This document shows, piece after piece, positions 16,402 to 23,799 of a stretch of 23,960 nt of DNA; position 1 is the first letter of the stretch; each line of letters begins with the position of its first letter. The translations under genes and the position numbers were made by a program. Below the pieces are notes generated by a model. That model had not been told where the DNA came from and ran no database searches. It worked only from the letters and a program-made list of their open reading frames with translations. The DNA is taken from positions 1-23,960 of the forward strand of contig UQHJ01000038.1 of the NCBI GenBank assembly GCA_900540885.1. Reading direction: 5' to 3'. The stretch is from an uncultured Prevotella sp. (GTDB taxonomy: Bacteria > Bacteroidota > Bacteroidia > Bacteroidales > Bacteroidaceae).

Positions 16402-16595
16402 GATTAATACATTCTAAATTTGTTTGTTTGCTGGAGAAGCGTTAAAGTTACTTTACACGGATTGCCAACTTGGCTCAGCATAGCGTTCAAGTAACTTGGC
16501 GTTTGCTATTTGTGCCATGTACGACAATCCGTGTTAAAATTTGAGTGTAGTGTAAAACTGAATAGAAGTCAATTTATTATCTACTCAAGAGTTGA
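16402..16595 (-). other. 194-base gap with a large hairpin and alternative pairings
   Basis: CACGGATTG (16456-16464) pairs with CAATCCGTG (16525-16533), a 9-base perfect stem. Inside and around it, AAGTTACTT (16445-16453) can pair with AAGTAACTT (16489-16497), and GCCAACTTGGC (16464-16474) is its own palindrome. The pairings exclude each other in part. It is the only long gap inside the cluster, between the large MG2 gene and the DUF1573 gene. No Bacteroidetes promoter is seen in it. It could be an attenuator, an mRNA processing site, or a remnant of a mobile sequence. Confidence 0.4.
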
Positions 16596-19502
16596 TTAGT
16601 TCCAATTAATCAGTTCCCCCTCTTCTGTGATGCCACGCACGCTGATATCAAGTGTTTCGTTTTCGCGAGCGTTGGTAAAGAGTATGATAGTTGCTTCGCC
16701 TTTATCGTTTGTCTTAATCTGTGGTGACCACAAGAGCGTGCGGCGTGTATCGTTCTTTGAGGGCAAATCAAACTTTCGATAGTTGGGCGAATAGTATTTA
16801 ATGGTAGGTGTAAATCCTTGAATTTGACGTGATTCTTTGCCACGTCCTGTGCGCCTTCTATATTCGTCGGAGCTTAGAAACAAATAAATTTTGTCTTTTT
16901 CGTTACTAAAACGCTTCTCTTCACCACTTACACCATCAATGCGCAAATTGCTTTTAACGATAGAAGCAGATTTGAAGTTTGAGCAGAGTTTGTCATTCTC
17001 GTCATGAATGAAAATAGTCGGAGAAAGATTGTTAACGTAAATCCTATAATCGTGCCCATTAATAGTAAAATAAGTCAATTCCTCGTCTCTGTTCTCAGGT
17101 TCGAAATCGCTATTACTTATATTCTCGTTGCTGTCTTGCTTTGTTTTATTATCTGTTTCATTTTTCGTTTTATTATCTTTACTTGTTGTTTCCTTGCTTT
17201 TGCTTGTCATTTGACTAATTATTGGCTTGTTATGGGATTGATTGTATGTGGCATTTTCGATGAGGCTATTCTTTGAATTATAGTATTCTTCTGCATAAGT
17301 TGCCATATTTGAAGTTATTTGAGAAGAGTCCATGGTGTAGTCGCTTCCGTTATAACTTAGTTTCCAATTCATAATGTCGAAAAATTGGAAAATGTCTAAG
17401 TCATTAATACCGAAATCTCTCAGACGTTCGCATTCACGTTGCACGTTATAGTAGGTTACACAATGCTTAATGCCATTGCGCTCTCCTCCTCCCCAAGTAC
17501 TACGACCGCCTTGTAAACCTTTGTATTTTTTTACATGTGTCACAATTTCAGCCGTTTTAAGCGTCGAAAGGCGGAATGTTTTAATAGTATCTTTCCACTC
17601 AAACAGGTCAGCTTCCTTTGTTTCGGCAGCAGTGTTTGTGTAATTGGGGTTGTTTGTGGCATATTCGTACGGCTGTAAGCTTAGTTGGGGTCCTCTGATA
17701 GGGCAGAGTGGGGGAGCGAACCAACGGTCAAGCGAAAGTTTGCTCCATTTGCGTTTGTTCTTTTCGTCCCGAAGTTTGAAGGTAACTAAGAAATCTCCTT
17801 TCAATTCCGTTTTCGCTTCAAAAGCGAATCGCCCTTTGTTGTCAGTTTTGGTTTGTGCCTCAATGCCAGTAGTACCCACCTTCCCATTGTTGTATGCATA
17901 TCCCATAAGGTTGATATAAATATTGGGGTAAGGTTCGCTCTTGTTGTTGTACTTGTAAAGTGTACCTTTAATCAACAAACTATCTTCAATAGGCTGACGA
18001 AGCGCAAAACTTTCGCGTTGACACATCACATCAAAAGAGTTCGCTTGCCACCCTTGTACCAACATGAGGAGGTCGAGCATGAAGCGATGTGCGGCATCAT
18101 TGCGCTCAAAATAACGATCAGGACGATGAATATAACCACGCAGTTCAGAAGCTAACAACATGCTGGCCTCAATACCCCCATCGGTGGTGGTGATAATGTT
18201 GCTCGCTTCGTCGCGTACAGCCACAGAAAGGTTGGCATTCTTTACGATATTTCCGTCACCACGTGTGGCTTTAAGTACTAATGCTACGGGGCTAAAGGGA
18301 TCGTATGCGCGTTGGTTTTGTTTAACTTGTAGTGAAACTTTGTGTGCAGCTTCACGCTGATTGAGCGGATTCCAAACTAATCGTGTTGCAAGTCCCTGTC
18401 CCTCGATGTTGAAAAGTTCGAAGCGACTCACCCCCGCGCGAAGGGCTTTGTTGGGAATGAAAAGTTCAGTTCCTGTTTGCGGGTTGACAGTAAGCGTGTC
18501 AAAGAAGCAGGCTTTTTCGCGATTAAAGAGTGCAATAGCTAAAAGTTTATGTTGCTCGCAAATGCTGTCTGCAGCAGTTACTTTAATGGTGATTCCTTCA
18601 CTACTATGTTCAGTCACTCCTAAATAGTAATCAGCAGTGCAATTGGGCAAATCGATTTGACTCTTTTTGATGCCATTAATGCGTGCATAGCCTTTGTCAA
18701 AGTCGGCAGGTAGAAGGAACGTCCCCATCCCATCGTGTAAAGGTTGTGTGGTCGTACACAATCGTCCATCAGCATAAAAAATAGAGAGCGTGTCTTCAAC
18801 AGGAAGCCCCGTACCATCAGTAAGTTTAAAAGCAATAAGTTGTTCTACGCCCTTAACGCGTTCTCCGCCTTCTGGATAGAAGTCGAGCATTCGTTTTTTG
18901 TTTGTCGTCATGCCATAAGGACGTGGTTGTCCTATGGTAACCGTTTTACGAGGCTCTGGTTGTGGAATGGAGAGTTGTGAAAGGTCAAGGTCAAACCCGT
19001 GTTGCTTTTTGTGTTGTGGATTCTCGTCAGTAAAGACAGGTAGCACACGTGAGAAACAAGCATACTTTCCCCAATTCACCATTTCACGCGTATAGGCTCT
19101 CACTTCGTAGTAACCTGGGTAAACGGTATCACCTAATGGAATAGCTCCTTGAGCCGTGCCCATGCTGTCAATTCTGAGAACTTGATTAACAACGTTTTGT
19201 CCGTCTGCATTAAGTAGTTCAACATAAAGCACTTTGCTGAGTGTAGTGGGTTTGAGCGATGATGCACGTACTACGTATGCTTTGTACCAAATGGTATCGC
19301 CCATAAGGTAAGCTGTGTTATCAAAATGAACATACACCTTTTCACGAGGATATTTATAGTCAAATCGTGCAGCTGTTTTAAACTTTTCAAAGAGTTGCTC
19401 CGTTTGTTCATGCAGTGATTGTGCATGGGTGCTGATGTTTAGCAAGGTGTAGAGCAAAAATAAGAGGATACACAGGAATCTATATTTATACATCTTCATC
19501 AT
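16596..19502 (-). CDS. Large MG2-type envelope protein, copy 1
   Basis: A 968-residue exported protein, clearly paralogous over its whole length to the one at 11514. It has a signal peptide (residues 1-28, ending HAQ). YVHFDNTAYLMGDTIWYKAY begins the MG2-like region (about residues 45-155), and LDFYPEGGERVKG follows. Residues about 506-576 (LLIKGTLYKYN, then TKTDNKGRFAFEA) resemble a carboxypeptidase-regulatory-like domain. Residues about 637-710 (LSTLKTAEIV, then FGINDLDIFQF) resemble a plug-like region. Residues about 764-806 are a polar Lys/Thr/Asn/Asp stretch rarely seen in the copy at 11514. The C-terminus (RTLLWSPQIKTNDKGEAT) is strongly conserved between the two. No catalytic motif is seen. 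The start follows the first ATG of the frame. Confidence 0.85.
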   Translation of the reverse strand: MMKMYKYRFLCILLFLLYTLLNISTHAQSLHEQTEQLFEKFKTAARFDYKYPREKVYVHFDNTAYLMGDTIWYKAYVVRASSLKPTTLSKVLYVELLNADGQNVVNQVLRIDSMGTAQGAIPLGDTVYPGYYEVRAYTREMVNWGKYACFSRVLPVFTDENPQHKKQHGFDLDLSQLSIPQPEPRKTVTIGQPRPYGMTTNKKRMLDFYPEGGERVKGVEQLIAFKLTDGTGLPVEDTLSIFYADGRLCTTTQPLHDGMGTFLLPADFDKGYARINGIKKSQIDLPNCTADYYLGVTEHSSEGITIKVTAADSICEQHKLLAIALFNREKACFFDTLTVNPQTGTELFIPNKALRAGVSRFELFNIEGQGLATRLVWNPLNQREAAHKVSLQVKQNQRAYDPFSPVALVLKATRGDGNIVKNANLSVAVRDEASNIITTTDGGIEASMLLASELRGYIHRPDRYFERNDAAHRFMLDLLMLVQGWQANSFDVMCQRESFALRQPIEDSLLIKGTLYKYNNKSEPYPNIYINLMGYAYNNGKVGTTGIEAQTKTDNKGRFAFEAKTELKGDFLVTFKLRDEKNKRKWSKLSLDRWFAPPLCPIRGPQLSLQPYEYATNNPNYTNTAAETKEADLFEWKDTIKTFRLSTLKTAEIVTHVKKYKGLQGGRSTWGGGERNGIKHCVTYYNVQRECERLRDFGINDLDIFQFFDIMNWKLSYNGSDYTMDSSQITSNMATYAEEYYNSKNSLIENATYNQSHNKPIISQMTSKSKETTSKDNKTKNETDNKTKQDSNENISNSDFEPENRDEELTYFTINGHDYRIYVNNLSPTIFIHDENDKLCSNFKSASIVKSNLRIDGVSGEEKRFSNEKDKIYLFLSSDEYRRRTGRGKESRQIQGFTPTIKYYSPNYRKFDLPSKNDTRRTLLWSPQIKTNDKGEATIILFTNARENETLDISVRGITEEGELINWN

Positions 19503-19561
19503 ACACTTTGGTGCCTTATGGTAAGTAATTTCAGTAGTGTGTAGAGAGCTTGTCTCTATTA

Positions 19562-20092
19562 TTATCTTTCAAGTGAACTTTCGTACTCTAAGGGATCGCA
19601 TTCAACATTTTTTGTTTCGCAATACATTAGATTTCCACTTTGAAGACAGTTTACGCGATGAGCTTCTGTGTGTGCCAATGAAATATAACAACTCATGTCA
19701 ACTTCTGCAAAGTCTAATTCAGGGTTTGACTCATTGACATCTTGGGCATATTTTTTTGCAGCTTCATATGCTTTTTGCATTGACTTTGAATAGAAAGGAA
19801 CGCGATGTTCTCCCCAGTATGGGCCAATGTATCCTCCGTGTTCAATATCCCAAAAAATCTCATCAGGTGTTTTCTTTGCATGAACGATAACATCGTATGT
19901 GTAAACGGGACAATTTTCGTATTCAATTTCTAAGACCTCACGATAAGTAGGTGCCGCTGTTGTAGCATTTGCTTTTGTTATTCCATTCATCTTAGGAATT
20001 CCATAGTTGTTGTGTGCGTATGTAAAGTTCATCACAACAATAGCGATAATGGCAAGCGTACCAATAATGTATCGTATCTTTATGTACTTCAT
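19562..20092 (-). CDS. Small secreted Cys-rich protein, NVEALA-like, copy 1
   Basis: A 176-residue protein, paralog of that at 14360. The leader IRYIIGTLAIIAIVVMNFTYA is followed by HNNYGIPK, and then a segment NATTAAPTYREV. NCPVYTYDVIV (C61) and the tail C149, C158, C165 (CLQSG, YCETKNVEC, DPLEYES) match the other copy. An extra C134 is unique. A possible cleavage is after TYA at residue 26. It starts 3 bases after the propeller lipoprotein and ends 59 bases before the large MG2 gene. Its role is unknown. Small secreted proteins of similar layout accompany propeller lipoproteins in other Bacteroidales. Confidence 0.75.
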   Translation of the reverse strand: MKYIKIRYIIGTLAIIAIVVMNFTYAHNNYGIPKMNGITKANATTAAPTYREVLEIEYENCPVYTYDVIVHAKKTPDEIFWDIEHGGYIGPYWGEHRVPFYSKSMQKAYEAAKKYAQDVNESNPELDFAEVDMSCYISLAHTEAHRVNCLQSGNLMYCETKNVECDPLEYESSLER

Positions 20093-20095
20093 GAC

Positions 20096-21355
20096 TTAAA
20101 AGTTTTTTAATTTGACAAAGACTAAAATAGGATTGCTTTCTTCCGTAATATTGTTGAGCAAAACTTTTTCCTTCTCTGAAGGTTTAATGTTTTTATTCAA
20201 TTTCATAATGCGGAAGATGTCAAATGGTTGGAGTACCTTAATAAAGTTTTCGCCATCGGAAAAGTCGAAAATGTTTGCACTCAAGGATTCAAACAAATTA
20301 TGCTGTGCGTTTTTAAATCCAGTCCCTTTTAAAACGTTACCAGATGATTTGTTGTATAAAATGGGGCGAATAAATCCTTCTTTTGTAATAAACACACACA
20401 GTGTATTGTCTGTTTGCTGATAACCTCCTTTATAAGTAATCGGAGATTTTTCGGTTTTCGTTTCAAATTCTTTGTCTGAAAGAGTAGAAATATTCAACTG
20501 ATCTTGTGATGTGCAGTTAGAAGGTAACTCAACTTTGTAGCGTGCGATAGCTTTGTTCCCTTCAATTTGCCAAATGGTGTTAGAAAGTATGTGATTAAAG
20601 AAAACTTTTCCTCTTACTGACTGGAGAGGGCTAGACACAGACCAATGGAAATTAGAACGTAACTTTTCATCGTATGGGAAACCAACATATAGTGGTTGTT
20701 GTTGAGCGTTGGCAATTACGACTCTGTTATAATCCAGTTGCGGTGCTTCTTCGTTGAATGAAAATCCCGTGTGTTGTATTTGTGTGTCACCAGCGAACTC
20801 TATTTGTTGGTAGTAGTAATACAAGGGCTGCTCTTTTACAAGGTTACCGCCATAGTCATAAAAGAGTTGTTGCGCACCATTAGGGTCTAATAGGCAGATG
20901 CGCTTGTTACGATAGTCAATAGATAAGTCAGCGATGCTTTCGTATTCGCCTTTGTTATTGCCTTGTTTGCCAATGCGCCCAAGGTATTTACCGTCTTTTG
21001 TAAAACGCATGGCGAGTCCATTCTGCTTATCTAAAATAAACAGAAAATTATCGTCAGTTACGATTTTGTCGATATGGCCCAAGAGACTCTCCGCATTAGT
21101 CTCAAGAGGTACATAGTTGATGCTTTCTATCAATTGATAGAAGTCGTAGTCGTTGTCATTTAATGGAATCTGAATGTTCCTTACTTGTGAATTGTCAATC
21201 TCAAGATTGGGAAGCTCAGTTTCAAGTGACAAAACAGACATACTACGTGCATTCATAGGCATAAGCATGTTAGGACCACTATTGTCTTTACAAGAAGTGA
21301 GACAGGTTAGTAGTGCAAAAGCTGCCGCTAAGGGGGTAATGCAATCTTTGTTCAT
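20096..21355 (-). CDS. 6-bladed beta-propeller lipoprotein
   Basis: A 419-residue protein. The N-terminus has a lipobox TCLTSC with the lipidated Cys at residue 22, so it is predicted to be an outer- or inner-membrane lipoprotein. The body resembles the Bacteroidales 6-bladed beta-propeller (DUF5128-type) family: YVPLETNAESLLGHIDKIV, FILDKQNGLAMRFTKDGKYLGRIGKQGNNKGEY (NHL-like blade), and CLLDPNGAQQLFYDYGGN. Such propellers are associated with NVEALA-like peptides. It overlaps the preceding membrane protein by 4 bases (ATGA at 21352-21355), so the two are probably translationally coupled. No enzyme motif is visible; a binding scaffold is likely. Confidence 0.8.
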   Translation of the reverse strand: MNKDCITPLAAAFALLTCLTSCKDNSGPNMLMPMNARSMSVLSLETELPNLEIDNSQVRNIQIPLNDNDYDFYQLIESINYVPLETNAESLLGHIDKIVTDDNFLFILDKQNGLAMRFTKDGKYLGRIGKQGNNKGEYESIADLSIDYRNKRICLLDPNGAQQLFYDYGGNLVKEQPLYYYYQQIEFAGDTQIQHTGFSFNEEAPQLDYNRVVIANAQQQPLYVGFPYDEKLRSNFHWSVSSPLQSVRGKVFFNHILSNTIWQIEGNKAIARYKVELPSNCTSQDQLNISTLSDKEFETKTEKSPITYKGGYQQTDNTLCVFITKEGFIRPILYNKSSGNVLKGTGFKNAQHNLFESLSANIFDFSDGENFIKVLQPFDIFRIMKLNKNIKPSEKEKVLLNNITEESNPILVFVKLKNF

Positions 21356-22659
21356 AGTTTTGGTTTTAAAGATTCATTTGGGATAAAAATGTCGTTATAA
21401 ATGGTGTTAGAATTGTTCCACTTCTGTGTGCGTTCAAAACTTTCAAAGGAAAGGCTTGTTATCGCTAATAGAAATAGCGATATGAGAGCATACTTGAACT
21501 TTTTGCTATTTAGCTGATGATAGAAAGTTATCCCATAATAGGCAAATGGTAGTGCGATGCCAATGATAGACAAATACATGTATCGATCGGCAATGATGTG
21601 TTGTCTGTCAATGGGAATAATATGAAGTACTAATATAAGGTGAATGAGAAATATTGCCGTCCCAATCACTATAATGGGCTTTTTGAATATATTCCGAAAG
21701 CTATATATAATGGTTGTGATAAGCAAGGGATAAAAGAAAAGCCATAAAGGCGTTAACTCTGTTGGTGATAAAGGGTAGTAATATTTAAAACGTAGGTTGT
21801 AGGGAATTATAGCTTTGCATATGTACTCTGTTAGAGCATAGCTTGCAAAGATAATTCTTTGCCACCATGTGTATGTTGCAGATGATGTGAGCGTATTGAT
21901 AGAGTTATTCTTGGTTTCAAAAACGAAGAAGCACCCCATCAGCAATGCAAGAATGAAAAAAGGCGTAATCTGTAGGAAAAAAGTTCTATCAACCTTCCAT
22001 CCTTTATATATAAGAGTCAAAACTGTAAGCATTAATGGAAGCGTCACTGCTTGTTCCTTAGATAAATATGCCAAGAGAAAGCAGATGATTGAACCTATAT
22101 AATGCAAAGTCTTCCTTGCTTCAATATAGAAGACGAAAAAGTAACATGCTAATATATAGAAAAAAGAAGATAGTAAGATTTTAGACGCACTCATCCATGC
22201 AACACTTTCTACTTGCAATGGGTGAACGGCAAAAAGCAAAGACGTGATAAAGGCAATGTTATTGCATTTTTGATTATCGTATTTGCTCTTTTTAAAAAGA
22301 ATGTGGCTAATTATCTTATAGATTAATATAGTATTTAGAATATGTATCGCTAAACTTACGCAATGAAAAGCGGAAGGATTAAGACCACAAATTTGGTAAA
22401 TGGTACAGTATAAAAGTTGATTAAGTGGCGAGTATTGGCCATGAAAAGAATAGCGGAATAAGTGTGAAATGTATTGCCAATTCCAATCAGAAATGGTGTA
22501 TGCATTAATGATTTGCCATTGATCGTCCCATTTATCAATAAATTGATTCCCCAATGTGTGGTGGTAAACGACAATATTTATTAGCACAAGAATAGCTATG
22601 GTAACAATAGCTTTTGTTTCCAATAACTTTTTGTGAAATATGTCAATATAATTTCCCAT
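21352..22659 (-). CDS. Multi-pass PMT/TMTC-like glycosyltransferase-type membrane protein
   Basis: A 435-residue protein with about ten membrane segments. The first loop contains KWDDQWQI, the acidic pair typical of GT-C enzymes that use polyisoprenol-phosphate sugars. HPLQVESVAWMSASK is strongly like the TMTC/PMT-type core. Relatives carry TPR repeats after the membrane region, whereas this protein ends at FERTQKWNNSNTIYNDIF, just where they would start. I chose ATG 22659 because it shares one base with the stop of the upstream glycosyltransferase (TAATG) and leaves a sensible first helix. An in-frame ATG at 22851 would overlap that gene by about 190 bases. It overlaps the propeller gene by 4 bases. 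Likely role: transfer of a sugar at the periplasmic face, possibly to an exported protein (inference). Confidence 0.75.
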   Translation of the reverse strand: MGNYIDIFHKKLLETKAIVTIAILVLINIVVYHHTLGNQFIDKWDDQWQIINAYTISDWNWQYISHLFRYSFHGQYSPLNQLLYCTIYQICGLNPSAFHCVSLAIHILNTILIYKIISHILFKKSKYDNQKCNNIAFITSLLFAVHPLQVESVAWMSASKILLSSFFYILACYFFVFYIEARKTLHYIGSIICFLLAYLSKEQAVTLPLMLTVLTLIYKGWKVDRTFFLQITPFFILALLMGCFFVFETKNNSINTLTSSATYTWWQRIIFASYALTEYICKAIIPYNLRFKYYYPLSPTELTPLWLFFYPLLITTIIYSFRNIFKKPIIVIGTAIFLIHLILVLHIIPIDRQHIIADRYMYLSIIGIALPFAYYGITFYHQLNSKKFKYALISLFLLAITSLSFESFERTQKWNNSNTIYNDIFIPNESLKPKL

Positions 22660-23609
22660 TAGCAGTTTGTTTCGTTTATGATGTAGTTGGGGCGTCCTTT
22701 GCTTTGCATAAAGCAACGTCCTAAGTATTCGCCGATGATGCCTAACATAAACATGTTTGATGCACCGATTAGAGAAATGAGAATAATGAGTGACGTCCAA
22801 CCAGACACTGCATTTTCTGTATATAGCCGAATGTATAAGGCATAGCAACATTCAAAAATGGCAATAGTGATAAATATGAGAGCAAATCCAAGTGAAAGTC
22901 TTAAAGGCTTGATTGTAAAAGATGTAAATGCGTTGAATGCAAGTTTTAGCATCTTTGTCTTTGTATATTTTGTCTTGCCATAGAGGCGTGGATTAGGAGT
23001 GTAGCTAATTGTCACTTGTTTAAAACCGTACCATTTTACAATACCTCGTAAGAATAGGTCATATTCATGATTGTCCTCTATAATGGTCTTTACTTTTTTA
23101 TCATAGAGCTTGAAGTCTGCGACCCCTTCTTCTAAGTCTAAGGCTGTGATATGTTTTAGTAACAGATAGAAACAATGGGCAGAATAACTCTTGAACCATG
23201 AATTACTAACAGTTCCCTTTCGTACCATGTTAATTACATCATATCCTTGACTCCACGCGGCTATCATTTTTTTTATGAGGCAAGGTGGGTGCTGTAAATC
23301 GCAATCTAAAGTGATAACAGCATCTCCTTTAGCATGAGTAATGCCAGCGATGAGTGCGTTATTGTGCCCAAAGTTTCGCGATAGGGAGATGTATTTTACA
23401 CTTGCATCTGTTTGACAAAGTCGTTTGATAATGTCGAGGCTTTGGTCATTACTACCATCGTCAACAAACAATGTCTCCCATCGGTAACTTCGCGGCATCT
23501 CTTTTTGCACATTCTTTAATTCATAGTACAAAGTAGAGATGCTTTGCTGTTCGTTTAAGCAAGGTATAACAATAGTTATGAGTTTAAGATTGCTATTTGA
23601 ATGTTGCAT
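22659..23609 (-). CDS. Glycosyltransferase family 2, DPM1/GtrB-type
   Basis: A 316-residue enzyme. The GT-A fold is shown by VIPCLNEQQSI (15 onward), VDDGSND (D50, D51), SRNFGHNNALIAGI and the DxD motif LDCDLQHPP (D102, D104). Two C-terminal membrane segments (about residues 240-262 and 273-297) end in GEYLGRCFMQSKGRPNYII, as in the GtrB or polyprenyl-phosphate sugar synthase family. It probably makes a polyprenol-phosphate-linked sugar for the membrane protein encoded next, a common pairing. It is the first gene of the tight minus-strand cluster. The ATG at 23609 is only a few bases from a minus-strand TAATTTTG (23621-23614). Confidence 0.88.
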   Translation of the reverse strand: MQHSNSNLKLITIVIPCLNEQQSISTLYYELKNVQKEMPRSYRWETLFVDDGSNDQSLDIIKRLCQTDASVKYISLSRNFGHNNALIAGITHAKGDAVITLDCDLQHPPCLIKKMIAAWSQGYDVINMVRKGTVSNSWFKSYSAHCFYLLLKHITALDLEEGVADFKLYDKKVKTIIEDNHEYDLFLRGIVKWYGFKQVTISYTPNPRLYGKTKYTKTKMLKLAFNAFTSFTIKPLRLSLGFALIFITIAIFECCYALYIRLYTENAVSGWTSLIILISLIGASNMFMLGIIGEYLGRCFMQSKGRPNYIINETNC

Positions 23610-23613
23610 GTGG

Positions 23614-23621
23614 CAAAATTA
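23614..23621 (-). promoter_or_regulatory. Possible -7 box of the glycosyltransferase-led cluster
   Basis: Minus-strand TAATTTTG fits TAnnTTTG and ends five bases before the ATG at 23609, which would give a leaderless or near-leaderless transcript. No spaced TTTG is seen upstream, so support is partial. Confidence 0.35.
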
Positions 23622-23724
23622 GAAAAAACTTCTTAATAGAATATTTTTTGTGCTAAGTTTTTTGCATTTTATTTGTTTCTTTTGTAAGGTTGACATGACG
23701 TTGTGAGGCTACTATGTGAAGATG

Positions 23725-23742
23725 TTGATAAACTGCAATTTA
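23725..23742 (+). repeat. 18-base dispersed repeat, copy 2
   Basis: TTGATAAACTGCAATTTA matches 11400-11417 at 17 of 18 positions. Here it also contains a perfect GATAAA / TTTATC inverted pair around CTGCAA, reaching 23744. Confidence 0.5.
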
Positions 23743-23753
23743 TCGGCCTAATT

Positions 23754-23776
23754 GGGGGGGCGGGTTTGTAACCCGC
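23754..23776. repeat. Run of seven G and GC-rich palindrome (REP-like)
   Basis: Seven G at 23754-23760 run into GCGGGTT-TGT-AACCCGC at 23760-23776, a 7-base perfect stem with a 3-base loop, in an otherwise AT-rich gap. The form resembles extragenic palindromes mobilised by REP-associated tyrosine transposases. No transposase is seen in this window. Confidence 0.45.
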
Positions 23777-23799
23777 GGCAGCAGCATGCTTTAAACATC

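Noticed and set aside
17004..18627. Several plus-strand frames of 66-100 codons inside the 968-residue gene
   Set aside because: They are antisense shadows of a long conserved coding region, with no family features of their own.
22657..22851. In-frame N-terminal extension of the GT-C membrane protein to an ATG at 22851
   Set aside because: It lies wholly inside the upstream glycosyltransferase, its residues are not family-like, and ATG 22659 gives the usual TAATG coupling.
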